Source: Bradyrhizobium iriomotense (GTDB lineage Bacteria > Pseudomonadota > Alphaproteobacteria > Rhizobiales > Xanthobacteraceae). From it: DNA of 64,000 bases. The DNA lies in NCBI RefSeq assembly GCF_018129405.1, contig NZ_JAFCLP010000001.1, positions 62,001 to 126,000 of the forward strand. The letters run 5' to 3'. Both the position numbers and the translations under genes were made by a program. Shown here piece by piece: positions 51,453 through 61,120 of this stretch. Each line of letters opens with the position of its first letter. Position 1 is the stretch's first letter. The notes under the pieces were generated by a model. It was not told where the DNA came from and searched no databases. It saw only the letters and a program-made list of their open reading frames with translations.

Positions 51453-52297
51453 GTGCGCATGCGGGGATCGAGAATATCCCGCATCCCGTCCCCGAGCAGA
51501 TTGAAGCACAGCACAGCCATCATCAGCGCGAGGCCCGGAAAGGCCACCAGCCACCACCGCCCCGTGGAGATGAAGCGCGCGCCCTCCGCGACCATGATGC
51601 CCCATTCCGGTGTCGGCGGCTTGACGCCGAGGCCAATGAAGGACAGGCCGGCGGCATTGAGAATAGCCCAGCCGAGATTGAGCGAGATCTGCACCGCCAT
51701 CGCCGGCAGGATGTTCGGCAGCAGGAAGCGCAGCACCACGGAAAAATGACTCTCGCCGCAGGCGCGTGCGGCCTCGACCCAGCCGACATTCCGCCGGACG
51801 TTCACCTCGGCGCGCGCGAAGCGGATGTAGAAGGGAAGATTGATGATCGCGGTTGCGATCACGATGTTCTCGATGCGGTTGCCGAGGGCGGCCACCATCG
51901 CCATCGCCAGCACGAACAGCGGAAAGGCCATCATCACGTCGACGAAGCGGCCGACCGCGCGATCGAGCCGGCCGCCGGCATAGCCGCAGAACGAACCGAC
52001 GACGGCGCCGATCACGAAGGAGATGCCGACCGCGGAGACGGCGATGGCCAGATCGAGCCGCGCGGCGATGATGAGACGGCTGAACACATCGCGCCCGAGC
52101 TGGTCGGTGCCGGCGAGATGCGCCGCGCTCGGCGGCAGCAGCGCCTCCGAGACGTTGGAGACCACGGGATCATAGGGCACGATCCAGGGCCCGAAGATCG
52201 CAAGCAGGACGAACAGCGTCACTCCGGCCGCGGCCACCGCCGTGAGCGGGTTGCCGCGCAAGATCCAGACCGAATGGCGAAGGGTGGCGCTGGTCAT
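51449..52297 (-). CDS. peptide-type ABC transporter permease (DppC-like), second system
   Basis: 282 residues, six membrane segments. Hallmarks: LAGTDQLGRDVFSRLIIAARL, EAA loop ARACGESHFSVVLRFLLPN, and C-terminal LLGDGMRDILDPRMRT. It overlaps the DppB-like gene by 4 bases. Confidence 0.94.
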   Translation of the reverse strand: MTSATLRHSVWILRGNPLTAVAAAGVTLFVLLAIFGPWIVPYDPVVSNVSEALLPPSAAHLAGTDQLGRDVFSRLIIAARLDLAIAVSAVGISFVIGAVVGSFCGYAGGRLDRAVGRFVDVMMAFPLFVLAMAMVAALGNRIENIVIATAIINLPFYIRFARAEVNVRRNVGWVEAARACGESHFSVVLRFLLPNILPAMAVQISLNLGWAILNAAGLSFIGLGVKPPTPEWGIMVAEGARFISTGRWWLVAFPGLALMMAVLCFNLLGDGMRDILDPRMRT

Positions 52298-53325
52298 TCG
52301 ATCGACACCCTGGGATCAGCGATGCCATAGCAGATATCGACCACGAGATTGACCAGCACGAACAGGCTCGCCATCAACAGCACGAAGCCTTGCACCGGCG
52401 CGTAGTCGGACGACAGCAGCGCATCGAGCGCGTAGGAGGCAACGCCCGGCCAGGAGAACACTTTCTCGACCAGCACATTGGCACCCAGCATGGTCGAGAA
52501 CACGATGCCGGCAATGGTGATGACGGGCAGGATCGCATTCCGTAGCGCGTAGGTGACGACGACCTTGCGCCAGGACAATCCGACCGAGCGCGCGGTGCGC
52601 ACGAAATCGCTGCCGAGCGACACCAGCATCGAGGCGCGCGTGATCCGCGCCAGCGGCGCGATCACGAACAGCGCCATGCTCACCGCCGGCAGGATCAACT
52701 GCCTGCAGGCCGCCCACCAGCCCTCAAGGTCTCCGGCCAGCAGGAAATCGATCGACAAGAAGCCGGTGCGCTGCGGCGGCAGCGAGGTGAAGACGTCTAT
52801 CCGCCCGGTGGGATCAGGCGCAAGCCCGAGCAGATAGTAGAAGACGTAGATCAAGAGCAGCCCGGAGACGAAGGTCGGCACGCAGACACCGAGCGCGCAG
52901 AACAACCGCACGCCGTGATCGACGACCGACCCCGGCCGCAAGGCCGCGATCACACCGAGCGGCACCGCCGCGATCAGCGCGATCAGCAGCGCGGTGAAGG
53001 TGAGCTCCAGCGACGCCGGCAGCCGCTCGCGCAAATCCTTCAGCACCGGCTGCCCCGTCATCATGGAGCGGCCGAGATTGCCGTGACCGATGTCGGAGAG
53101 ATAGAACACGAGCTGCTCCGGCACCGATTTGTCGAGCCCCATCTGCTTGCGGATCAGCTCGATCTCCTCCTTGCCCGCATTGGGCCCCGAGGCGAAGAAC
53201 ACCGCGGGGTCTCCCGGCAGGACCCGCATCAGCAGGAAGGTGAAGACCAGCACACCGAACAATGCCGGCAGCGACGACAGCAGCCGCCTGCCCGCCCGCA
53301 CCATCGTTGCACCAAGACCGGTCAT
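52294..53325 (-). CDS. peptide-type ABC transporter permease (DppB-like), second system
   Basis: 343 residues with six membrane segments; GNLGRSMMTGQPVLKDLRER, EAA loop RTARSVGLSWRKVVVTYALR and terminal NLVVDICYGIADPRVS. A cytoplasmic/periplasmic insertion of about 30 residues around DPTGRIDVFTSLPPQRTGFL makes it longer than the first DppB-like protein. Confidence 0.94.
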   Translation of the reverse strand: MTGLGATMVRAGRRLLSSLPALFGVLVFTFLLMRVLPGDPAVFFASGPNAGKEEIELIRKQMGLDKSVPEQLVFYLSDIGHGNLGRSMMTGQPVLKDLRERLPASLELTFTALLIALIAAVPLGVIAALRPGSVVDHGVRLFCALGVCVPTFVSGLLLIYVFYYLLGLAPDPTGRIDVFTSLPPQRTGFLSIDFLLAGDLEGWWAACRQLILPAVSMALFVIAPLARITRASMLVSLGSDFVRTARSVGLSWRKVVVTYALRNAILPVITIAGIVFSTMLGANVLVEKVFSWPGVASYALDALLSSDYAPVQGFVLLMASLFVLVNLVVDICYGIADPRVSIE

Positions 53326-53356
53326 GACCTTTCAGAGCCTCTTTCGTCTGGCGATA

Positions 53357-54976
53357 TCACTTGCGGCTGACGTCGCGATAGTCGACCTGGCGGTGGAACT
53401 CGTAGGTGTAGCCTTCGACCGACGACGCCATCACGGCGTCCTGGTTCGGCTGCCACAGCGGGATCTGCGGCATCTCGCTGAAGTGGATGGCGTTGAGCTT
53501 GCGGCCGTCCTCCTCGTACTTGGCCTTATCCGGCTCGAAGCGGGCCTCCTGCGCGATGGCGGCGAGCTCGGCATTGTTGATCGAGCTGTAGTTCCAGCGC
53601 TGATTGCCGGTGTAGAAGTTGCGGTAGAAATAGTCTGTCGAGGGCAGCCAGGCGACGATGCCCTCGGTGAAGAACGGCAGCTTCTTCTCGTTGATCTGCG
53701 TCGACATCTGCGCATCCGGCAGCTTCTGGATGTCGACCTTGATGCCGATCTTGCCGAGCGACTCCTTCACCAGAGCTGCCATCGGCTCGGCGGTCGAGGC
53801 CTGGCCGACATTGAAGCTGAAGGTGGTCGAGAAGCCTTCCGGGAGCCCGGCGGCCTTGAGATATTCCCTCGCCTTGTCGAGATCGATCTTCACCGGCGCC
53901 TGGAACGGATAGATGCCGGTCGCCGGCTTGCCATCCGGCCAGGTCGCGCCGAACAGCGGCGCGCCGCGGCCGAACAAGGCGGCCTTGAACATGTCCTCAT
54001 AGGGCAGCGCAAAGGCGATGGCGCGGCGGACATTGACGTTGTCGAAGGGCGGGATCTGGTTGTTCATCGAGACGAAGGTGATCGCATTGTACTGCGGCGT
54101 CGAGACCACCTTGAGCTTGCCCTTGGCCTCCAGCGACTGCACGTCGCTGGCCTGGAGATCGAGCACGAGATCGGCATCGCCGCGCTCGACGAGGTTGGCG
54201 CGGGTCGCAGGCTCCGGCACCGACTGCACGATGACGCGCTTGAAGAAAGCCGGCTTGTTGGCCGAGCCGCGATTCCAGGCCTCGTCGCGCTTGAGGATCA
54301 CCTGCTCGCCCGGCTTGAAAGTCTCGACCACATAGGCACCGCTGCCGGCGGTGTGCTCCTTGAGCCAGGCCGTGGCCCACGGATCATCGGCCGTCGCGTG
54401 CTCCTTTGCCACTTTCGAGTTGATGATCATCGGATAGACGGTGGCGAGATTGGGAAGCGCGAGCTTGTCCGGTTTTGGCAGCGTCACCTCGATGGTGAGG
54501 GGATCGATCACCTTGAACTGATCGGCCGACGTGAGGGAGCCCGTGAGCAGTTGCGCCTTGCCGAGGATCGGCGCGGTGACGCAGCGATCGAGCGACCACT
54601 TCACGTCCTCGGCAGTGACGGGCGAGCCGTCCTGGAATTTTGCATCCTTGCGCAGGCGGAAGGTGATCTTCAGACCGTCGGGGCTGACCTCATAGGATTC
54701 GGCGAGCTCGCCCGTAATCGTGTCGAGATCGAACACCCATTTGCCGTTGAGCTGCTTCCGGCCGAACGCGACCAGGCGGTCGTACGTGCTCATGCTCAAT
54801 GCGAAAGACTCGCGGGTCGAGCCGGGGATGTTGGGATCGAGCGTGTTGACGGATGCGCCCGTCACATAGCGCAAGGTCTCCGCCCTGGTCTGCGCTTGCG
54901 ACGGCGCGGTGGCGATGAGCAACAGCGCAGCGGTAGCGAGGACTGAGGTCGCCGGCCTGAAAGACACAAAACGCAT
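53357..54976 (-). CDS. extracellular solute-binding protein family 5, second system
   Basis: 539 residues with a Sec signal peptide (SVLATAALLLIATAPSQAQ). The mature part has the family 5 pattern: GASVNTLDPNIPGSTRESFA, FRLRKDAKFQDGSPVTAEDV, NVRRAIAFALPYEDM. AGGGAAAA precedes the ATG. The gene starts 119 bases after the monooxygenase gene in the same direction, so uptake and oxidation may be co-expressed. Confidence 0.93.
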   Translation of the reverse strand: MRFVSFRPATSVLATAALLLIATAPSQAQTRAETLRYVTGASVNTLDPNIPGSTRESFALSMSTYDRLVAFGRKQLNGKWVFDLDTITGELAESYEVSPDGLKITFRLRKDAKFQDGSPVTAEDVKWSLDRCVTAPILGKAQLLTGSLTSADQFKVIDPLTIEVTLPKPDKLALPNLATVYPMIINSKVAKEHATADDPWATAWLKEHTAGSGAYVVETFKPGEQVILKRDEAWNRGSANKPAFFKRVIVQSVPEPATRANLVERGDADLVLDLQASDVQSLEAKGKLKVVSTPQYNAITFVSMNNQIPPFDNVNVRRAIAFALPYEDMFKAALFGRGAPLFGATWPDGKPATGIYPFQAPVKIDLDKAREYLKAAGLPEGFSTTFSFNVGQASTAEPMAALVKESLGKIGIKVDIQKLPDAQMSTQINEKKLPFFTEGIVAWLPSTDYFYRNFYTGNQRWNYSSINNAELAAIAQEARFEPDKAKYEEDGRKLNAIHFSEMPQIPLWQPNQDAVMASSVEGYTYEFHRQVDYRDVSRK

Positions 54977-55095
54977 TGGTTTTTCCCTGAATTTCGAACA
55001 AGAACGCCAGCAAGGCAGGTTAAGAAAGAAGCAAGTTGCGCGCCAGTCTCATCGGGCGTTTTTGCGGACGCTTCGTCGCGGCGGCGCATGGATGA

Positions 55096-56532
55096 TCACA
55101 GCGATTCCTCCGCCTTTCGCGCCGGCCGCGTGACCACGGCCTGCGGCACGTCATAGGCGCTGAGCGAGGCCCAGTGATGCGCGATATCGGCGCGGAACAG
55201 GCCGCGCGTCAGGCCGTGAACCAGCTTTGGAACGGCGGTCGTCATCGCGTTGATCGACGATCCGGACGGACCGAAGCTCATGGTGGAGGCGATGGCGAAG
55301 AGATGTATGTCGGAGATCCAGGGCGTCTTTCCGGGCATCCGCTCGGTGAAGGCGTAATCATCGGCAAGGTATGGGAAGCGGCCGAGCCGTTCGTTGCGCT
55401 CGTTTTCCGGCGGATGATAGCGATCGGCCCAGGTGGCGATGTTGCCGGCAAATCTGGAGAGCTCACCGCGCCCGGCAAAGTCCATGTCGATGCCAGTGCC
55501 GCAGATGATGAAATCGGCGGAGATGGTTCCGCGTGGCGTCAGCAATTCAACGCCTTTGCCGGTCTCGCGCGCGGCTTCGACCGGCGCGCCCTCGTGCAAT
55601 GTGAAATTGGCGTGACGCGCGCAGCGATCGTAAGTCGGTTGCGGAAATCCCTCGCGCATCTCGAGGATCTTGCGCATGAAGCGCCAGCGCCAGGCATCGT
55701 CGAGATCGCTGAGATGACGCAGGAACCCGCGAAAGGTGAGCCAGCGATAGGGCTGGATCACCTGGATCTGCGCGCGGCGGCACAGCAGGTGCACCTCGGC
55801 GGCCCCCGCCTCCAGCGCGGTCGCCGCATTGTCGAAGGCGGATGCGCCGGCGCCGATCACGGCGACACGCTTGCCGCGCAGGCGTTCGAAATCGATGTCG
55901 TCGGCCACGGTTGCAACGGAGCTCGCCGGCAGTTGCGCTAGCTGCTCTGGGATCACCCAACCGCCCACACCCTCCTGCCCTGTCGCCAGCACGATCTTGC
56001 GGGCGTAGAGCGTCTCGACCTCGCCGGCACGCTTCACGCGCGCGGCGAGCAGGCCGTCAGATGCAGGCGCGATCTCCAGCAGCTCACAAGCGTTGCGCAC
56101 CGGCAAGCCGATCGTGCGCCGCAGCCAGAGCAGATACTCCGCCCAATGGCCGCGCTCGATCAGGCCGAGCTGCTGCCAGCTGTCCTTGCCGAAGCGGGCC
56201 TCGTGCCAGGACTGGTAAGTCAGGCTCGGGATATCGAGATCGGGGCCCGTGTAGTCCTTCGGGCTGCGCAGCGTCGGCATGCGGGCATAGGTGAGCCACG
56301 GGCCTTCCTTCCCCTCCGCGGCCTTGTCGAGCAGCAGGATGTTGCTGACGCGGGAGCGCATCAGGCCGAAACCGATGGCGATGCCGGATTGGCCGGCACC
56401 GATGATGAGGACATCCAGCGCCGGCTTGCCATCCGGCCCCACCTTGGGTTCGAGCCACGCGGCGCCGGGATGCGCGATCATCGCGAGATCGGCGCGAATA
56501 TCGGCTTCGAGCTGGGTGAGTGCCTCACTCAT
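55096..56532 (-). CDS. flavin-containing monooxygenase-like FAD/NAD(P)H enzyme
   Basis: 478 residues from ATG at 56532, which overlaps the SDR stop as ATGA. It has two dinucleotide motifs: FAD IIGAGQSGIAIGFGL near 42-56 and NAD(P)H VIGAGASAFDNAA near 215-227, plus an ATG-type CGTGIDMDF near 350. The form resembles class B monooxygenases (FMO/Baeyer-Villiger/N-hydroxylating), but the strict FxGxxxHxxxW fingerprint was not found, so it may be an oxidoreductase rather than an oxygenase. It sits in an operon with SDR, epimerase and hydantoinase genes. Confidence 0.83.
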   Translation of the reverse strand: MSEALTQLEADIRADLAMIAHPGAAWLEPKVGPDGKPALDVLIIGAGQSGIAIGFGLMRSRVSNILLLDKAAEGKEGPWLTYARMPTLRSPKDYTGPDLDIPSLTYQSWHEARFGKDSWQQLGLIERGHWAEYLLWLRRTIGLPVRNACELLEIAPASDGLLAARVKRAGEVETLYARKIVLATGQEGVGGWVIPEQLAQLPASSVATVADDIDFERLRGKRVAVIGAGASAFDNAATALEAGAAEVHLLCRRAQIQVIQPYRWLTFRGFLRHLSDLDDAWRWRFMRKILEMREGFPQPTYDRCARHANFTLHEGAPVEAARETGKGVELLTPRGTISADFIICGTGIDMDFAGRGELSRFAGNIATWADRYHPPENERNERLGRFPYLADDYAFTERMPGKTPWISDIHLFAIASTMSFGPSGSSINAMTTAVPKLVHGLTRGLFRADIAHHWASLSAYDVPQAVVTRPARKAEESL

Positions 56533-57278
56533 GCCGCGAGCCAGCCCCCGTCGACCACCATCACCGTACCCGTCGTGAACGAAGAGGCATCGCTGGCGAG
56601 ATGCAGCGCGGTCTGCGCGATCTCTTCCGCCGCGCCGAACCGCTTCATGGCGTGGCGGTTGCGGGAGGCTTCGCGTACCTCGTCCGAATTGGCGTGACGG
56701 GCAAAGCTGCGGCGAAGCATCGGCGTATCGATCGCGCCCGGCGCAATCGCGTTGACGCGAATGCCGTCCGTTGCGAAATCCACCGCCATCGTCCGCGTCA
56801 GGCTGACGATCGCGCCCTTGGCGGCGATATAGGCGCTGTTGCCCTTGCCGCCGGCCATCGCCAGCTGCGAGGCCAGCGTGATGATCGAGCCGCTCTGCTG
56901 CCGCTGCATCTGCGGCACGGCGGCCCGCGCCCACAGCCAGGTGCCGCCGACATTGGTGCGGAACACGGCGTCCCAGTCTTCAAGGCTTGTGGTCAGCACC
57001 GTGCCGCCGCAGGAGAAGCCGGCCGCCGTCATCAGGATGTCGAGCCGGCCGTGCCGCGCCACGACATCGCCGACGACGGCTTCTGCGAAGCCGGCATCAC
57101 CGACGTCACCGACATGTGTCGTTGCCTCGCCGACCAGGCTCAGCGTCTCCTCAAGACCAGCGGCATCGCGATCGACTAGCGCAAGACGGGCGCCCTCCTC
57201 CGCAAACAGTTTTGCGCTGGCGCGGCCAATGCCCGAGCCCGCGCCGGTGATGATGGCGGTGCGCCCCTGCAGCCGCAT
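56529..57278 (-). CDS. short-chain dehydrogenase/reductase
   Basis: 249 residues with the classical SDR features: TGAGSGIG at about 11-18, the D of ALVDRD selecting NAD(H), NAG-like region (TAAGFS), catalytic SQ and YIAAK, and PGAIDTPM. It oxidises or reduces a hydroxyl/carbonyl group of the pathway compound. It follows the epimerase gene by a single base and overlaps the monooxygenase gene by 4. Confidence 0.94.
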   Translation of the reverse strand: MRLQGRTAIITGAGSGIGRASAKLFAEEGARLALVDRDAAGLEETLSLVGEATTHVGDVGDAGFAEAVVGDVVARHGRLDILMTAAGFSCGGTVLTTSLEDWDAVFRTNVGGTWLWARAAVPQMQRQQSGSIITLASQLAMAGGKGNSAYIAAKGAIVSLTRTMAVDFATDGIRVNAIAPGAIDTPMLRRSFARHANSDEVREASRNRHAMKRFGAAEEIAQTALHLASDASSFTTGTVMVVDGGWLAA

Positions 57279-57279
57279 G

Positions 57280-58254
57280 TCAGATTCCCTCCCTGTGCTG
57301 CATCCACCAGGCGCTCATTGCGGCGGCGGACTCGGCGCAACCGAACCGCGCGCGCCAGCCGAACTCGTCGGCCATCCGCGCGACCGACATCGGCGCCCGA
57401 TCCCCACCGTGGAGCTTGATGAAGGTCTTCTCTCCCGAAGACGCGAGCCGACAATCCAGCCCGGGATGCAGCGCCGCAAAGGCCTCGCCCCATTGCAGCG
57501 CCGACCAGGCCGTGCCGCTGGAGATGTTGTAGAGCCGGTGGCGCGGCCGCTCGGCTTCGATCAGCACCGCCACCGCTTCGGCCGCGTCCGGCGCATAGGT
57601 CCAGTCCTTCATGCCAGGGGCAGGCATGATCGCCGGCTCGCCGCGCGCAAACGCCGCCAGAATCTGGAACTGGAGGCTCGGCGTATCGCGCACCGCGCCG
57701 GGCCGCTCCCACGGACCGAACACGGCACTTAGGCGCACGCTCAGGAAATCGCCGCCAAAAAGTTCGGCATGCCGTGCCACCGATCGTTCCGAGGTGAACT
57801 TGCTGATGGCGTAGAACGAGACGGGATCGCAGGGCGTTTCCTCGTCCAGGACCTCGAACCGCGCGCCCGATGCGCCGTAAGCCGATGCCGACGACAGATT
57901 GACGACCCGGCGAACACCATGGCGGATCGCCGCAAGCAAAATGGGGATCTGCGCCATCACGTTGATCTCGAGAACGCGCGCGGGCGATGCCCGCTCGAGC
58001 TCTTCGCCCGCCGTAACCGCCGCGCCCAGCACGATCGCATCGCAGCCCTTTGCGATAAGGGCGTCGATGGTGTCTGCGTCGGTGATATCGCCCTGCACCG
58101 CTTTAAGCCGTGCGCCATAGTCAGCAAGAGATCGCTGCGCAGCCGAAGGCAACGGCGCACGATCATGCAGCGTCACCTCGTGCCCACGCGCGAGCAGCAC
58201 CTCGGCAAGATTGAGGCCGACAAAGCCGGTGCCGCCGAAGACGACGATCTTCAT
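57280..58254 (-). CDS. NAD-dependent epimerase/dehydratase (extended SDR)
   Basis: 324 residues. N-terminal GGTGFVGLNLAE binds NAD(P), NLSSASAYG and YAISK supply the Ser/Tyr/Lys catalytic set, and the C-terminal half is the variable substrate domain. Extended SDRs act on nucleotide sugars, but also on other ketone/hydroxyl compounds; the neighbours here are catabolic rather than sugar genes. It lies 16 bases after the hydantoinase gene on the same strand. Confidence 0.91.
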   Translation of the reverse strand: MKIVVFGGTGFVGLNLAEVLLARGHEVTLHDRAPLPSAAQRSLADYGARLKAVQGDITDADTIDALIAKGCDAIVLGAAVTAGEELERASPARVLEINVMAQIPILLAAIRHGVRRVVNLSSASAYGASGARFEVLDEETPCDPVSFYAISKFTSERSVARHAELFGGDFLSVRLSAVFGPWERPGAVRDTPSLQFQILAAFARGEPAIMPAPGMKDWTYAPDAAEAVAVLIEAERPRHRLYNISSGTAWSALQWGEAFAALHPGLDCRLASSGEKTFIKLHGGDRAPMSVARMADEFGWRARFGCAESAAAMSAWWMQHREGI

Positions 58255-58270
58255 CGCGCGCGATCCACCA

Positions 58271-59740
58271 TCACAGCAGTTTTGCTCCGAAATTCCGTTC
58301 CGGGTCCATGTCGGCGACGAGCCGGCCGGTGGGCTTCGCCGCCTCGCCGCCGCTGCGCGCCAGGAATTTTCCGCTGCCGGCGCTCGCGAGACATTTGTTG
58401 CCGTCGATGATCACGCGGCCGCGCGAGAGCACCGACACGGGCCAGCCTTTCAGCTTGCGGCCCGCGAACGGCGTGTAGCCGGTGAGGTCATGCATCATCT
58501 CGTCCGCGATGGTGACCTCGCGGTTGGGATCCCAGATCGCGATATCGGCATCGGCCCCGACCGCGATCGAGCCCTTGCGCGGATGCAGATTGTAGATTTT
58601 TGCGGGCGCCGTCGCGGTCAGCTCGACGAATTTTTCGAGGCCAAGCCGGCCCTTCGACACCATCGCATCGAACAGCAGCGGCAGCCGCAGCTCCAGTCCC
58701 GGCAGGCCGTTGGCGACCTGCTTGAAGCTCGGATTGGGACCGGCGCGCAGCTTGCCGGTCTCGTCATAGCGATACGGCGCATGATCCGACGAGATGGTCT
58801 GGAGATCGCCGAGCGAGAGCGCCTGCCACAGCGCTTCCTGGTCGGCATGCGTGCGCGGCGGCGGACTGCACATCCACTTGGCGCCCTCAGATCCGGGCTT
58901 GTCGAGATCATTGGCGGTCAGGAACAGATATTGCGGACAGGTCTCGGCGAAGACCTTGAGCCCCTGCCCGCGGGAGTCGCGGATCACCTTGGCGCCTTCG
59001 GCGGTCGAGACATGGAAGATCATGATCGGCTGGTCGATCAGCGCCGCCATGCCGATCAGCCGGGTAAAGGCTTCCGCCTCCGAGACGCGGGCGTGACTGA
59101 CGGCATGGTATTTCGGCATGGTGTAGCCGCGCGAAAGCAGCCGCTTCACCATCCAGGCGATGATGCCGTGGTTCTCGGCATGGGCGCACAGCATCGCGCC
59201 GGACTGCCGCGCGGCGAGCAGGATGTCGAGCAAGGGCTCGTCATCGACCTTGAGGCGGTCATAAGTCATGAAGGTCTTGATCGACGCATGCCCCTGTTTC
59301 ACCAGCGCCGGGATGTGCTCCTCGACCGTCTCCTTGGTCGCATCCGCAATGATCATGTGAAAGGCGTAGTCGATCACCGCGCCCTTCTTTGCCAGCGCGT
59401 GATAGTCCTCCACCACCTGCGGCAGCTTCATGCCGACATGCTGGGCGGCGAACGGGATCACCGTGGTGGTGCCGCCGAAGGCCGCGGAAACGGTCGCGCT
59501 CTCGAACGTGTCGGCGTTCATGATGCCGGCGGCCGACAGCTGCTCGATATGGGCGTGGCTGTCGACGCCGCCGGGCAGCACCAGCTTGCCGCGCGCATCG
59601 ATCTCGCGCTTGGCCGCCGGAAGGCCCTTACCGATGGCTGCGATGGTCTCGCCGGAGATGGCGACGTCGGCCTCGAACACATCGGTCGTGGTGGCGACGC
59701 GGCCGCCGCGGATGATCAGATCGTAAGCGGGTTCAGTCAT
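58271..59740 (-). CDS. dihydropyrimidinase / D-hydantoinase
   Basis: 489 residues, amidohydrolase superfamily. Metal ligands H62 and H64 in GGVDSHAHIEQ, the carbamylated lysine K155 in SIKTFMTYD, and further ligands in CAHAENHG and IFHVSTAEG; SSDHAPY supplies the catalytic aspartate. This is the standard binuclear hydantoinase/dihydropyrimidinase set. It opens cyclic diamides (dihydrouracil, 5-substituted hydantoins) to N-carbamoyl acids. It heads the operon with epimerase, SDR and monooxygenase, and diverges from a hydantoin-racemase gene. Confidence 0.94.
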   Translation of the reverse strand: MTEPAYDLIIRGGRVATTTDVFEADVAISGETIAAIGKGLPAAKREIDARGKLVLPGGVDSHAHIEQLSAAGIMNADTFESATVSAAFGGTTTVIPFAAQHVGMKLPQVVEDYHALAKKGAVIDYAFHMIIADATKETVEEHIPALVKQGHASIKTFMTYDRLKVDDEPLLDILLAARQSGAMLCAHAENHGIIAWMVKRLLSRGYTMPKYHAVSHARVSEAEAFTRLIGMAALIDQPIMIFHVSTAEGAKVIRDSRGQGLKVFAETCPQYLFLTANDLDKPGSEGAKWMCSPPPRTHADQEALWQALSLGDLQTISSDHAPYRYDETGKLRAGPNPSFKQVANGLPGLELRLPLLFDAMVSKGRLGLEKFVELTATAPAKIYNLHPRKGSIAVGADADIAIWDPNREVTIADEMMHDLTGYTPFAGRKLKGWPVSVLSRGRVIIDGNKCLASAGSGKFLARSGGEAAKPTGRLVADMDPERNFGAKLL

Positions 59741-59796
59741 GAGGCACTCCGTGATAGGCTCAAGGCACGCACTTGTAATTTCGCAGGAAGACCATC

Positions 59797-60459
59797 ATGT
59801 CCCGGCCGCGCATTCTCGTCATCAACCCGAACTCCAACCAAAAGGTCACGCAAGGGCTGGAGGATGCGTTGAAGCCGCTCGGTTTCGAGAGCGGGCCGGA
59901 GGTGGTCTGCCAGACGCTGGCCGAAGGTCCGTTCGGCATCGAAAGTCAGGCCGACGTCGACAGCGTTGCAATGCCGCTGCGAAAGCTGGTCGAAAGCGAC
60001 AACAGCTCGGCTGCCTTCGTCATTGCCTGCTACAGCGATCCCGGCCTTCAGGTCTGCCGCGAAGGCACCGACCGGCCCGTGTTCGGCATTGCCGAGTGCG
60101 GCGTGCTGACGGCGCTTTCGCGCGCGGAGACCTTCGGTGTGATTGCGATCGCGCAGCGCTCGATCCCGCGTCACATGCGCTATCTCAGGCAGATGGGGCT
60201 GACCGAGCGCCTCGCCGGCGAGCGGCCGCTGAACATGAGCGTCGCCGAAACCGCCTCGGGCGAAGGCACGTTGGCCAAAATGATCGAGATCGGCCGCGCG
60301 CTGCGCGATGAGGACGGCGCCCGCGCCATCGTGATGGGCTGCGCCGGCATGGCGCGCCACCGCCGTCCACTGGAAGACGCGCTGCGCATTCCCGTGATCG
60401 ACCCGACACAGGCGGCCGTCACCATGGCGCTGGGTACGGTGCAGTTCTCGGCTCACTAG
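59797..60459 (+). CDS. aspartate/glutamate/hydantoin racemase-family protein
   Basis: 220 residues. Catalytic cysteines C78 (VIACYSDPG) and C182 (VMGCAGMA) frame a pair of alpha/beta domains typical of the hydantoin and Asp/Glu racemases; ILVINPNSN at the start is characteristic of hydantoin racemase. It would racemise 5-substituted hydantoins so that the D-specific hydantoinase and carbamoylase can use both isomers. Its TAG stop overlaps the TAG stop of the convergent flavin reductase gene by two bases. Confidence 0.9.
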   Translation: MSRPRILVINPNSNQKVTQGLEDALKPLGFESGPEVVCQTLAEGPFGIESQADVDSVAMPLRKLVESDNSSAAFVIACYSDPGLQVCREGTDRPVFGIAECGVLTALSRAETFGVIAIAQRSIPRHMRYLRQMGLTERLAGERPLNMSVAETASGEGTLAKMIEIGRALRDEDGARAIVMGCAGMARHRRPLEDALRIPVIDPTQAAVTMALGTVQFSAH

Positions 60460-61115
60460 GCGTCCTTCAGCTCTTTGGTGTCCTGACGCGCGAGCCATTG
60501 CGCATGGCTCTCGCGTGTCAAAGCAAACGTGTCCCGCTGCGTGGTGTAGAGATTGCCGAACATGCGGCCGATCGGCCGGTAGGCCTCGAGATCGACATAC
60601 ATGTTGGCGGTGTCGACAAGGCCCTCGCGGGCGTGCACCCTGAGCACCTCGCCGACCAGGAGCTCGCGATCCGGCGAGAAATTCAGCACGACATGGCGCC
60701 GGCATTCCAGCGCAAAGGGCGCGGCGGCGAGGCGCGGCACTTTCACATCGATCGAGGGCAGCGTCGCAAGCCCCGTCGCGGCGACCTCGCTGTCCCCGGA
60801 GGGAAAATCGACCGCGCAGTCGTTCATCGCGACCGACAGCGCCTCGTCCACCATGTGCACGACGAACTCGCCGTCGCGATGGATGTTACGGGTGGTGTCC
60901 TTCGGCGAGTGATCCGGCTTGTGCTGGAGCCCGAGCACGATCAGCGCGGGGTTTTCCGAGAACACGTTGAAGAAGCTGAACGGTGCGGCATTCACCGCAC
61001 CGTTCTCGTCCAGCGTCGTCACCAGCGCAATCGGCCGCGGCACCACCACGCCGCAGAGCAGCTTGTAGCGATCGCGCGGATCGAGCTCACGCAGTGATAT
61101 GCCTTTGTCAGCCAT
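60456..61115 (-). CDS. flavin reductase-family FMN-binding protein
   Basis: 219 residues from ATG at 61115 (GGAGAAG 8 bases before). It matches the flavin-reductase-like split barrel: CGVVVPRPIALVTTLDENG, NAAPFSFFNVFSENPALIVL, and HIHRDGEF-type region (RNIHRDGEFVVHMV). Members reduce FMN/FAD to supply a two-component monooxygenase, or act on flavin themselves. It is 5 bases after the carbamoylase gene on the same strand. Confidence 0.9.
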   Translation of the reverse strand: MADKGISLRELDPRDRYKLLCGVVVPRPIALVTTLDENGAVNAAPFSFFNVFSENPALIVLGLQHKPDHSPKDTTRNIHRDGEFVVHMVDEALSVAMNDCAVDFPSGDSEVAATGLATLPSIDVKVPRLAAAPFALECRRHVVLNFSPDRELLVGEVLRVHAREGLVDTANMYVDLEAYRPIGRMFGNLYTTQRDTFALTRESHAQWLARQDTKELKDA

Positions 61116-61120
61116 CGGCG

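Noticed and set aside
53129-54946. 605-codon open frame on the plus strand
   Set aside because: It is antisense to the family 5 binding-protein gene, whose signal peptide and domain pattern are clear.
58211-59872. 553-codon open frame on the plus strand
   Set aside because: It is antisense to the hydantoinase gene, which has all metal ligands and the carbamylated lysine.
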